From Actinopolyspora halophila DSM 43834 (GTDB taxonomy: Bacteria; Actinomycetota; Actinomycetes; Mycobacteriales; Pseudonocardiaceae), in assembly GCF_000371785.1 (NCBI RefSeq), contig NZ_AQUI01000002.1, positions 2,831,276 through 2,895,275 of the forward strand: a stretch of 64,000 nt of DNA, read 5' to 3'. Shown here one piece after another: positions 1 through 7,908 of the stretch. Numbering within the stretch: position 1 is the stretch's first letter; each line of letters starts with the position of its first letter. The translations under genes and the position numbers were made by a program. The notes beneath the pieces were generated by a model. It was not told where the DNA came from and did no database searches. It saw nothing but the letters and a program-made list of their open reading frames with translations.

Positions 1-990
1 CCGGAAACGCCGCAACCTCGCCCTGTCCGCGGGCTCGTCGAGCAGGAAGCCGAGCGCCTCCTCCCCGAGGCGCTCCAGCGGAATGCGCACCGTCGTCAAC
101 GAGGGCCACACGTCCCGCAGACTGGCGATGTCGTCGAAACCGGCCACGGCCAGCTCCTCGGGCAGGCGCACCCCCCGCTCGCGGAACGCGGAGAGGGCAC
201 CCACCGCCATGACGTCGTTGACCGCGAACACGCACTCCGCACCGCTGCCCCGATCGAGCAGCTCACAGGCGGCCTCGTAGCCACCGTCCCGGGTGAAGGC
301 GCCGTTGAGCACGTTCCGGCGGGGCAGCTCGATTCCCTTCTCGCGCAGTCCCTGCCGGAACCCGGCCAGCCTGTCCCGCGCCGTGATCAGGTCGGCGGGA
401 CCGGCGAGGACCGCGAACTCGCGGTACCCCAGTTCCACGAGCTTCTCGGCCAGCGAGCTCGCCCCGGCACGGTTCTCCACCACCACCGTGTCGGCAGGCA
501 GCTTGTGCTGTCCGATAGCGGCAACCCGCCCGCCCGCGGCCGTGTAGGCCTCGACCTCCGTGCGCAACGACTCCAGATCCTCGTCGTTGGTGGTGCGGCT
601 GCCGACGAGGACGATGCCGCGCGCCTGTTGTCTGCGCAGCGAGGCCACGTACTCGGCCTCGCGCTCGAAACGACGCTCGGTGGTGGACAGGTTGATGATC
701 AGACCGTGGGGTTCGGCGGTGCGGACGATGCTGGCGGCGATCGTCGAGAAGTACGGATCGGCGATGTCGGGAACCACCAGTCCCACGACGTCCGTCCCGC
801 CGCGGGCCATGGCCTGCGCGGGCGCGCTCGGCGAGTAGTCCAACCTGGCCGCGGCCTGACGAACGCGTTCCCGCAGGTCGGTACCGACGCTGCGGGTGCT
901 TCCGTTGAGGACCCGCGACGCGGTCGCCAACGACACACCGGCCTGGCGCGCCACGTCGACCAGATTCACCTTGCCGGAACCGCGCGGCAT
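1..990 (-). CDS. LacI-family transcriptional regulator (3' end cut by window edge)
   Basis: The reverse strand reads open from ATG at 990 to the left edge, giving 330 residues without a stop; the family is usually about 340, so only a few C-terminal residues are missing. Residues 8-30 carry the LacI helix-turn-helix (VDVARQAGVSLATASRVLN), followed by a periplasmic-binding-protein-like sugar-sensing domain (VGLVVPDIADPYFS, then AVNDVMAVGAL and VAGFDDI). It is transcribed divergently from the DUF993/isomerase/glycerate-kinase operon, whose promoter contains a LacI-type operator at 1243-1256. The simplest reading is that it represses that operon in response to an unknown sugar or sugar acid. The effector cannot be read from sequence. 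Confidence 0.93.
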   Translation of the reverse strand, partial: MPRGSGKVNLVDVARQAGVSLATASRVLNGSTRSVGTDLRERVRQAAARLDYSPSAPAQAMARGGTDVVGLVVPDIADPYFSTIAASIVRTAEPHGLIINLSTTERRFEREAEYVASLRRQQARGIVLVGSRTTNDEDLESLRTEVEAYTAAGGRVAAIGQHKLPADTVVVENRAGASSLAEKLVELGYREFAVLAGPADLITARDRLAGFRQGLREKGIELPRRNVLNGAFTRDGGYEAACELLDRGSGAECVFAVNDVMAVGALSAFRERGVRLPEELAVAGFDDIASLRDVWPSLTTVRIPLERLGEEALGFLLDEPADRARLRRFR

Positions 991-1039
991 CAGTCCTCCC
1001 TAGGGACTCATAGCAGAACTCTGTCCAGGTGGCCGATTA

Positions 1040-1145
1040 CCGCACGTGAGTCGGCGCCTTGCAATGCATCCGACTCACGCACCGGAGCCACACGCTCCGC
1101 TCGGGGCCGAGCACCCGAGCCGAACGGACTTTTGTTGGAAGTCTC
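1040..1145 (+). ncRNA. Putative structured RNA element, copy A
   Basis: A 10-bp inverted repeat (CGTGAGTCGG / CCGACTCACG, about 1045-1079) is followed by a small hairpin CGGAGC-cacac-GCTCCG (1083-1099). Next comes a segment that can pair in two mutually exclusive ways: GCTCGG with CCGAGC (1099-1112), or GCTCGGG with CCCGAGC (1099-1120). It ends in TTTTGTTGGA at 1130-1139. The same order of blocks recurs on the reverse strand at 62622-62782 with different loop sequences. It lies between the LacI start and the DUF993 promoter. No known riboswitch family was recognised; it could be a small RNA, an orphan riboswitch or a non-autonomous repeat. Confidence 0.45.
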
Positions 1146-1173
1146 AACTCGAAGCGCTCCGATACTACCTGCT

Positions 1174-1211
1174 CGGGAGAAACCTTTCCGGGAAAGCTCC
1201 CGCTGTTTTCT
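1174..1211 (+). terminator. Intrinsic-terminator-like hairpin after element A
   Basis: CGGGAG (1174-1179) and CTTTCC (1184-1189) pair with GGAAAG (1191-1196) and CTCCCG (1197-1202), making a 12-bp stem with a 4-nt bulge, followed by the T-rich run TGTTTTCTT. It sits after structured element A and before the operon promoter, so it would end any transcript carrying element A. Confidence 0.5.
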
Positions 1212-1258
1212 TGCGTTCACGCTACCCTCCCACCTAAGCTTTGGAAAACGCTTTCCGA
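1211..1258 (+). promoter_or_regulatory. Promoter and LacI-type operator of the DUF993 operon
   Basis: A -35-like TTGCGT (1211-1216) and a -10-like TAAGCT (1235-1240) are 18 bp apart. The near-palindrome GGAAAACGCTTTCC (1243-1256), with the central CG typical of LacI/GalR operators, covers the predicted transcription start and lies 20 bp before the gene start. The divergent LacI gene is the obvious candidate ligand. Confidence 0.6.
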
Positions 1259-1275
1259 ATTCTTCCGAGGTTTCC

Positions 1276-2439
1276 GTGTCGTACACCATCCAACTGCCAG
1301 GTGCGGACGGTTCGCTCATCACCCACCGGCTGAACGAACCGATTCCCCGACCGGCCGAATCCACCCCGCCCGAGAACCGCGTCGCCTACGCGGCCGCCCA
1401 CGTCGTGGGCGACCCCCTCGGCGCCAACGCGCCGGGAGCCCCCGCCGATGTCGACTGGGACTCCACAATGGCCTTCCGCAGGCATCTCTGGAGCCACGGC
1501 CTCGGAGTCGCCGAGGCCATGGACACCGCACAACGCGGCATGGGACTGGACTGGGCCGCCACCCGCGAGCTGATCAACCGCAGCGCCGCCGAAGCCTCCG
1601 AGGTCGGCGGACGCATCGCCGCCGGTGTCGGAACGGACCACCTGCCCCCCGATGTCACCGACCCGGAAAAGATCACCGCAGGCTACGCGGAGCAGCTCGA
1701 GTTCACCCAACACGCGGGCGCGCGAGTGATCCTGATGGCGAGCAGACAACTCGCCGCCGGGGCGCGCGGCGCCGCCGACTACCACAAGGTCTACGACCGC
1801 CTGCTCGAAGACGTGCAACATCCGGCGATCCTGCACTGGCTCGGACCGTCCTTCGACCCCGCGCTGGAAGGCTACTGGGGATCGACGGACATCACCGAGG
1901 CCACCGAGACGCTGCTGGAGATCCTGCACGCGCACTCCCACCGGGTCGAGGGAGTGAAGGTGTCGCTGTTGGACCTCGAGCACGAGATCCGCCTGCGTTC
2001 CCGGCTCCCCGAAGGCGTGCGTCTCTACACCGGGGACGACTTCAACTACCCACGACTCATCAAAGGGGAGAACGGAAGCCACAGCGACGCGCTGCTCGGG
2101 GTGTTCGCCGCGATCGCCCCCGCGGCGTCCGCCGCGCTGCGCGCGCTGGACAACGGGGACGAGACCACCTTCGACGAGGTGCTGGCCCCGACGGTTCCGC
2201 TGGCCAGGCACCTGTTCTCCGCCCCCACCTACTACTACAAGACCGGGATCGCCTTCCTGTCGTGGCTCAGCGGGCACCAACCCGGGTTCACCATGGTCGG
2301 TGGGTTGCAGAGCGGACGCAGCACCACCCACCTCGCCGAGACCTTCCGACTCGCGGACCTCGCCGGTTTGTTCCCCGACCCGGAACTGGCCGTGACACGG
2401 ATGCGTGAACTGCTCGATGTTGCGGGGGTGCCTCGTTGA
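1276..2439 (+). CDS. DUF993 family protein (dihydrodipicolinate-synthase-like)
   Basis: A 387-residue protein of the DUF993 (PF06187) family, related to class I aldolases of the DHDPS superfamily. It has the family block WDSTMAFRRHLWSHGLGVAE near residue 60. The GTG start at 1276 is preceded by GAGG with 5-nt spacing; the frame stays open far upstream, but that part covers the promoter and shows no homology. Its stop overlaps the start of the isomerase gene by 4 bp, so the two are translationally coupled. No member's substrate is known to me. With an isomerase and glycerate kinase downstream, aldol cleavage of a sugar-acid intermediate is an inference only. Confidence 0.85.
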   Translation: MSYTIQLPGADGSLITHRLNEPIPRPAESTPPENRVAYAAAHVVGDPLGANAPGAPADVDWDSTMAFRRHLWSHGLGVAEAMDTAQRGMGLDWAATRELINRSAAEASEVGGRIAAGVGTDHLPPDVTDPEKITAGYAEQLEFTQHAGARVILMASRQLAAGARGAADYHKVYDRLLEDVQHPAILHWLGPSFDPALEGYWGSTDITEATETLLEILHAHSHRVEGVKVSLLDLEHEIRLRSRLPEGVRLYTGDDFNYPRLIKGENGSHSDALLGVFAAIAPAASAALRALDNGDETTFDEVLAPTVPLARHLFSAPTYYYKTGIAFLSWLSGHQPGFTMVGGLQSGRSTTHLAETFRLADLAGLFPDPELAVTRMRELLDVAGVPR

Positions 2440-3278
2440 CCGACGAAAACACCACACCGGCCGATCTCTCGATCAACCAGAAGACGCTGAACAGCAGCTC
2501 GCTGTCCGAAGTCGTCGACGAGTGCGCGACGGCGGGCATCCCCGCTGTCGGCCTCTGGCGCGAGTCGGTCCACGAAGTCGGTGTCGGCGAAGCCGCCCGA
2601 CTGGTGAAATCGGCGGGGCTGCGGGTCTCCTCGCTGTGTCGGGGTGGTTTCTTCACCGCCGACTCACCCGAGCGCAGACGCGAATCACTCGCGGAGAACC
2701 GGCGGGCCCTCGAAGAGGCGGCCGAGCTCGAGGCCCCGTGCCTGGTGCTGGTCGTGGGAGGTCTTCCCACGGGGTCGAAGGACCTGGTGGCGGCACGCCG
2801 CGGGGTCGCCGAGGTACTCGCGGAACTGGCTCCCCTCGCGGAGCACTACGGGGTGCGGCTGGCCCTCGAACCGCTGCATCCCATGTACTGCGCCGACCGC
2901 GCTGTGCTGTCCACGCTCGACCAGGCCCTCGAACTGGCCGAACCGTTCCCCGTGGAACAGGTCGGAGTCGTGGTGGACACCTTCCACGTCTGGTGGGACC
3001 CGCGACTGTTCGAACAGATCGAACGGGCCGGTTCGCGCATCGCCTCCTTCCAGGTGTGCGACTGGCTGACCCCGCTACCCGCCGACGTCCTGCTGGGCCG
3101 GGGGATGATGGGCGACGGACACATCGACTTCGCCCCGATCGACACCGCTGTCCGGCAGACCGGTTACTCGGGCGACGTGGAGGTCGAGATCTTCAACGCG
3201 GACGTGTGGTCCCGCCCCGCCCGCGAAGTCGTGGAAACGACCGTCGACAGGTACCGCCGTCTGGTACGTCCCCGCTGA
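2436..3278 (+). CDS. Sugar phosphate isomerase/epimerase (TIM barrel)
   Basis: A 280-residue AP-endonuclease-2-like TIM-barrel protein of the IolE/hydroxypyruvate-isomerase superfamily. Visible signatures are LALEPLHPMYCADR (metal-binding Glu and His), VVDTFHVWWDP (Asp and His), IASFQVCDW and the C-terminal VEVEIFN (metal-binding Glu). It starts at TTG 2436 within the TTGA overlap with the preceding gene, an arrangement that argues for coupling despite the rare start. Members interconvert keto and aldo sugars or inosose derivatives using a divalent metal. The substrate here is unknown. Confidence 0.85.
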   Translation: MTDENTTPADLSINQKTLNSSSLSEVVDECATAGIPAVGLWRESVHEVGVGEAARLVKSAGLRVSSLCRGGFFTADSPERRRESLAENRRALEEAAELEAPCLVLVVGGLPTGSKDLVAARRGVAEVLAELAPLAEHYGVRLALEPLHPMYCADRAVLSTLDQALELAEPFPVEQVGVVVDTFHVWWDPRLFEQIERAGSRIASFQVCDWLTPLPADVLLGRGMMGDGHIDFAPIDTAVRQTGYSGDVEVEIFNADVWSRPAREVVETTVDRYRRLVRPR

Positions 3279-3310
3279 CCGAGCTTCGAAAACCCCGGTA
3301 GGAGGCACGG

Positions 3311-4321
3311 ATGCGCATACTGGCCGCCCCGGACAAGTTCCGCGGCTCGGCGAGTGCCCGTGAGGTCGCCACCGCGATCGCGAGCGCGGCCACCGCGCAC
3401 GGCGCGGAGTGCGTCGAGCTGCCGATGGCCGACGGCGGGGAGGGCACACTGGACGCTTTCGGCGGGGCGAACCGCCGAACCACGGTCACCGGACCGCTCC
3501 ACGAACCCCTGGAGGCGGGGTGGCGGTTGACCACGGACGACCGTGCCGTGGTCGAAATGGCCACCGCCTCGGGCCTGGCTCCGGCCGGAGGCCCCGAGCA
3601 CAACACACCGGAGGCGGCCACCACCAGGGGAACGGGCGAACTGATCGCCACGGCCCTGGAGTCCGGAGCCTCCCGGATCCTGGTCGGTCTGGGTGGTTCC
3701 GCCACCACCGACGGAGGACTCGGCGCCGTCGAGGTGCTGGAAGAGTTCGCTCCGCTCGACGGACGAGCTGGACGTCCCGAAGTGCTCCTCTGCTGCGATG
3801 TGGACACCGGGTTCACCGCGGCCGCCGAGGTGTTCGGCCCCCAGAAAGGAGCGAGCGCGCTCCAACGGAACCGGATGACCGAGCGACTGGAACGACTCGC
3901 CGCGCACTACCGGGACCGCTTCGGTGTCGACGTGACGGGTCTCGCCGGTGGCGGAGCGGCGGGAGGCCTGGCCGGCGGACTCGCCGCGCTGGGCGCACAT
4001 CCGGTGTCCGGTTTCGGAACCATCGCCGGCGAACTCGGTCTGCACACCGCCCTGGACTCCGCCGACCTGGTGGTCACCGGGGAGGGCAAGCTCGACCCGG
4101 AGTCCTTCACGGGCAAAGTGGTCGGCGGTGTCACCCTCGCGGCGGAAAAGCGCGGCGTGGACGTGCTCGCCGTCGTGGGAACGGCTGCCCCCGAGGCGAG
4201 GGGACGGATCGAGGTCCGGGACCTGTCCGCGGAATTCGGGGCCGCGGAGTCCTTCGCGAACACCACCGAATGCGTCCGGAGAAGCCTCGCCGAACACCTG
4301 AGCCGCACGACACCGCGCTGA
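3311..4321 (+). CDS. glxK: Glycerate kinase
   Basis: A 336-residue glycerate kinase of the GlxK/GarK family, which phosphorylates D-glycerate with ATP to a phosphoglycerate entering glycolysis. It shows MADGGEGTLDAF, the glycine-rich LVGLGGSATTDGG, GFTAAAEVFGPQKGA and VTGEGKLDPESFTGK. It starts 32 bp after the isomerase with a strong GTAGGAGGCACGG ribosome site, so it is the third gene of the operon. Its presence suggests the upstream enzymes deliver glycerate or a precursor such as tartronate semialdehyde. Confidence 0.93.
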   Translation: MRILAAPDKFRGSASAREVATAIASAATAHGAECVELPMADGGEGTLDAFGGANRRTTVTGPLHEPLEAGWRLTTDDRAVVEMATASGLAPAGGPEHNTPEAATTRGTGELIATALESGASRILVGLGGSATTDGGLGAVEVLEEFAPLDGRAGRPEVLLCCDVDTGFTAAAEVFGPQKGASALQRNRMTERLERLAAHYRDRFGVDVTGLAGGGAAGGLAGGLAALGAHPVSGFGTIAGELGLHTALDSADLVVTGEGKLDPESFTGKVVGGVTLAAEKRGVDVLAVVGTAAPEARGRIEVRDLSAEFGAAESFANTTECVRRSLAEHLSRTTPR

Positions 4322-4345
4322 CCCGACCGCGTCGCCCACGGTGGC

Positions 4346-4370
4346 GGGGAGGGGCTGCTCCCCCCTCCCC
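4346..4370. terminator. Bidirectional terminator between convergent genes
   Basis: GGGGAGGGG (4346-4354) and CCCCTCCCC (4362-4370) form a perfect 9-bp stem with a 7-nt loop, followed by GTCTTCTTCT. It separates glycerate kinase from the convergent lyase gene. Confidence 0.75.
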
Positions 4371-4393
4371 GTCTTCTTCTCGGGGCCCGTTTG

Positions 4394-7138
4394 TCAGGGA
4401 GCCTCGTCCGGGGCTATCGCCAGCAACGACACGATGGCCAGCGTGCGCTGCGCGGCGTCGTTGGTCCCGCAGGTCGCGAAGTCACCGGACTGGTTGCTGG
4501 AACGATCGACGGGGATCTCGTCGACCGGCGTGGCCACCGCCGTGCCGTCGACGCGGACCGGGTCCGGCCACGGACGCCCGTTGGGGTCCGAGGTGAACTT
4601 CTCCCAGCCCCGCCGCCGCAGCTTGGGGTCGTCGAGCTCCTCGCCCGCCCAGGCGGTCACCCGCGAGTAGATGGTGCCGAACAGACCGGGATCGAAATCG
4701 AAGCCGAACCTGTCGATCTTCTCCTCGGACGGGGCCTGCGCGTAACGCGCGAAGTCCAGGAAGGTCCGGCGGAACTCGGGAACGTCGACCAGCTCGAGCG
4801 TCTCCCAGAGGATCTGCTCCCCGCAGAAGGCCATCGACAGGTTGTAACTGCTCTCGTGATCGCCCTTGTCGAGATTGGTCAGGTGGGCGCTCTTCGGATC
4901 GAAACCGACCGCGCCGCCTGCCTCTCCGGTGAACAACCCGGCCGGAAAGCCGGCGATGTCGCGCATCCCCGTGACGATCCGGTCCCGCCAGCGCGTGTCC
5001 CCCGTGCGTTCCCACTCGGTCATCCAGTTGCTGACCAGCGCGTACCAGTCGGGGCCGATGCGCAACCTGGTGGGAGCCTCGTCCTGCGGGGGCAACGCGT
5101 TGCGCAGCGGCGGCACCCGCATCATGGTCTCGTCGGCCTTCAGGGAGGAACGCATCAGGTCGCCGAGGGTCTCATCGGCGGTGAGGTAGTAGCAGAAGCG
5201 TTTGGTGAACGATTCGGAGACCCGCGCCTCCTTGGCTCCACCCCCCCAGTGCGAGACGTTGTGCCGGGCCCCCAGTCCGGCGAAACGGCCACTGTGGTGG
5301 GTGTCCACCTCGCTGAGGTGCTGCGTCATCGCCCGCGCCATCCGGAACGCGGTCGGGTCCCCGGAGCGGAGGAAGACGTACCAGAGCATCGCGTCGGTGC
5401 CGAGCTCACCGTTGTCCCAGGCGTAGCCACCCATGTCGTAGCGCCACTCGTGGCGGTCCGAATCGTAGGTGTGCATGACGTCGCCGTAGTCCCAGAAGCC
5501 GTACCACTCCCGCTGGTCGATCTGGCCCTTGTAGAACTCGATGTCACGTTCGATGGAACGCTCCAGCTCGGCGCGACCCGATGTGCTGCGATCCGGCAGG
5601 CTCCACCTGCCGAACACCCCCGCACCGTGATATCGGGAGGGCTTCGCGACCAGCTGCGCCGGTGCGTCCACCTCCGTGGACAGCTCGGCCACGCGCTTCC
5701 GCGTCGGCGTCGAGGGCAGCGCCCACAACCGCATCTCGGTGGAGCGCGAAACGCCCTCCGGGGTGCTGAATCCCTCCTGCACGTCCTCGTAGGCCAGGCC
5801 GAGCCCGTGCGCCTCGGTGTCGTAGTGCCGCAGATCCATGGCCTCGGCGTGCGGGGAGTACGACCACAACGTCACCGTCGCGGAATCGGTCGCGGCACCG
5901 CTGATGTCGAGCGAGCGCGGGAAACGTCGCCAGAAGTCCTGCAAGCCCACACCGACTCCGCCGCTGACACCGCCGAGGTAGCCGAATCCGGCGGCCCTGC
6001 TCCCCCGGCCCGCGTTCTTGAGCCAGCTCGCGGAGGCGGAAGTGCGCTTGCGGACCGAGAAGTGCTCGGAGGACTCCTGGAACAGCGCGAAGTCGTTCCA
6101 CAACGCCAGCTCCTGATAGCCCTCGCGCACCTCCTCGGACCACTCCTCCGGATCAGGAGTCCGCGTCCCCGCGTGCTGCGCGTGCCGGACCTTCTCCCCC
6201 GGATCGCGCCGGAGGCCGGTCAGCACCCGAACCGGTTCTCCCCAGACTCCCCCGGAATCCGTGCCGAAGCGGATGTGGCGATTGTGGGCCTCGTCGGCCA
6301 TCGGAACCGACATCCGCAGCCCCAGTCCGCGGACGTAGTCCTTGTCGACCTCGGCGTCCCAGACGAAGTTGTGCACGATCCTCATGGACTCGTCCCCCGC
6401 GGACAGGTACACCCGCAGCGTCCAGGGGAGGATCCCCCTGCCTCCAGCACCACGCCGATTACCGTGGTCCTGCTTGTACCGCCCGGAGAGCTTGACCACG
6501 GCCCGCACCGGGCCGCGCTGCTCGATCTCCGCGTTCTCCACCACCCCCGACCACTCGAACCGCCGGGGTTCGGCGTCCTCTCCGTCCGGTTGGTCCTGGG
6601 TCAGCAGCACCAGCCTTCCCGAGTTCGCGGTCGCTCGACCGTCGCGCCCGACCGAGCCGATCACCTCGGCACCGCCCCGTGCCAGCCGGACCTCCACGAT
6701 CCCGTTGCTCATCCTGATCTCACCGGATTCCTCGAAAACTCCGACCGCGTTCTCCGGCTCGGCCGGTTTTCCCTCGGTCAGGTAATAGGAGTCCGCCGGA
6801 GCGCTCGCGGCCATCGTGTGACCGCTCCACTTCAGCGTCCCGTCCGGCCAGTAGGCCAGCGGCCAGGACTGCGAGGGAACCGGTTCGCCGTTCTTACCGG
6901 CGAGGGTGAACGAGACGTCCGAGGAAACCGTTCCCCGCGGCCACGGCACCCCCCACGTGACAACGGCAGGGGCAGCCGGAGTGCCCTCCAGCCAGTGCAG
7001 TTCCGTTCTCTCCGGTTTTCCGGTCTCCCCCTCGGCCGACGCGGCCGTCGCGACTTCGCTGCCGAGGAAAGTGACCGCTGCCGCGGCACCGGTCCCGGCC
7101 AGGAAACCACGACGACCGAACGGTGAATTCAAGGGCAT
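4394..7138 (-). CDS. Tat-exported exo-rhamnogalacturonan lyase / YetA-like protein
   Basis: A 914-residue protein starting at ATG 7138. Residues 1-35 are a twin-arginine signal (FGRRGFLAGTGAAAAVTFLG, then A-rich to ASA). The mature part begins ELHWLEGTPAAPAVVTWGVPWPRG, the N-terminal signature of the PcRGLX/YetA-like exo-rhamnogalacturonan lyase family, and its length fits the multidomain fold. It would act outside the cell on rhamnogalacturonan-I backbones, releasing rhamnose-containing products. The adjacent rhamnose genes support this. The exact bond specificity is not readable. Confidence 0.82.
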   Translation of the reverse strand: MPLNSPFGRRGFLAGTGAAAAVTFLGSEVATAASAEGETGKPERTELHWLEGTPAAPAVVTWGVPWPRGTVSSDVSFTLAGKNGEPVPSQSWPLAYWPDGTLKWSGHTMAASAPADSYYLTEGKPAEPENAVGVFEESGEIRMSNGIVEVRLARGGAEVIGSVGRDGRATANSGRLVLLTQDQPDGEDAEPRRFEWSGVVENAEIEQRGPVRAVVKLSGRYKQDHGNRRGAGGRGILPWTLRVYLSAGDESMRIVHNFVWDAEVDKDYVRGLGLRMSVPMADEAHNRHIRFGTDSGGVWGEPVRVLTGLRRDPGEKVRHAQHAGTRTPDPEEWSEEVREGYQELALWNDFALFQESSEHFSVRKRTSASASWLKNAGRGSRAAGFGYLGGVSGGVGVGLQDFWRRFPRSLDISGAATDSATVTLWSYSPHAEAMDLRHYDTEAHGLGLAYEDVQEGFSTPEGVSRSTEMRLWALPSTPTRKRVAELSTEVDAPAQLVAKPSRYHGAGVFGRWSLPDRSTSGRAELERSIERDIEFYKGQIDQREWYGFWDYGDVMHTYDSDRHEWRYDMGGYAWDNGELGTDAMLWYVFLRSGDPTAFRMARAMTQHLSEVDTHHSGRFAGLGARHNVSHWGGGAKEARVSESFTKRFCYYLTADETLGDLMRSSLKADETMMRVPPLRNALPPQDEAPTRLRIGPDWYALVSNWMTEWERTGDTRWRDRIVTGMRDIAGFPAGLFTGEAGGAVGFDPKSAHLTNLDKGDHESSYNLSMAFCGEQILWETLELVDVPEFRRTFLDFARYAQAPSEEKIDRFGFDFDPGLFGTIYSRVTAWAGEELDDPKLRRRGWEKFTSDPNGRPWPDPVRVDGTAVATPVDEIPVDRSSNQSGDFATCGTNDAAQRTLAIVSLLAIAPDEAP

Positions 7139-7908
7139 GGGCGGCCTCCGAACAGTGACTCGTCGAATACCGTCACGGCTTTTTCCAGCCGGACGTGCTC
7201 AGCCCCGGTTTTCCGGTTCGGCACAGGCGTGGCGCCCGCGGAAGCCGGTAACCGGATACACCCGGGCGGAGGAAAACACTTCCGCTCCGCACGCGGAGCT
7301 CTCTGGTGCTTCGGGCGGAATGCGTTCGAAAATTCCGGGATCGGTTTCCCGTGGGACTCCCGGCCCCGGAACCCCCTCGGAACCGGACCGGACGACCGGG
7401 AGCGCCCCCGCCCGGTCACCTCGACCTCGTGGGCAACGCCGCCCGTTGCCGGAGCCCCGCGGACTCGGCCCCACCGGACCGGCCACGACGAACCAGGCAG
7501 CTGTACAGCCGACGATGGGCGCGCCGAACGATCCCTTCCGGCACCGTCCGGAAACGGCGCTTCCCGAACGCTCCGTCACCTGCGACTCGGACGACGTCAT
7601 CGCTGCGACCTCTCCGATCCCGTTCTCCCCCGACCGGACGAGTGCGGGGGAGGAATCGGCACGAAGAACCGTCACGGCCTTCGTGGAACCGATTCAATGA
7701 AACGTTTTATGAAACGAGACCGTAGAGCCGAAGTGTGGCCCAGTCAACACCCGGAGTCGCAACGCGCGGAGAACGCGCCCGTCCGGAGCGGCGGTGACAC
7801 CGCCGGGAACGCCACCGCCGAAACGCCCCTGTCCGGCGAGCGATCCCCGGAGTCCCCGGGCCGGAGGAGGACACGCGCGGAATCCGCGCGACGCGACCGC
7901 CGACGGGC
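7139..7908. other. 770-bp intergenic region upstream of the lyase gene
   Basis: No open frame here has a plausible start, ribosome site or recognisable protein on either strand. The only clear signal is a LacI-type operator at 7697-7710, some 560 bp before the lyase start. The region may hold a long 5' leader or a decayed gene. Confidence 0.6.
7697..7710. promoter_or_regulatory. LacI-type operator (rhamnose module), copy 1
   Basis: ATGAAACGTTTTAT with the core AAACGTTT. The 13-mer TGAAACGTTTTAT recurs exactly, in reverse orientation, at 9000-9012. The copies flank the LacI gene at 7909-8955, as expected for autoregulation plus control of the lyase gene. Confidence 0.6.

Noticed and set aside
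505-1275. In-frame extension of the DUF993 gene upstream of GTG 1276
   Set aside because: It covers the coding strand of the divergent LacI gene, element A, a terminator hairpin and the promoter, and its translation has no homology to DUF993.
4391-7126. A 911-residue frame on the forward strand opposite the lyase gene
   Set aside because: It mirrors the lyase codons on the other strand; Arg/Gly/Pro-rich with no domain. High-GC genes routinely create such open antisense frames.
7199-7675. A 158-residue reverse-strand frame in the lyase leader
   Set aside because: No ribosome site, no homology, and codon third positions do not show the strong GC bias of neighbouring genes.
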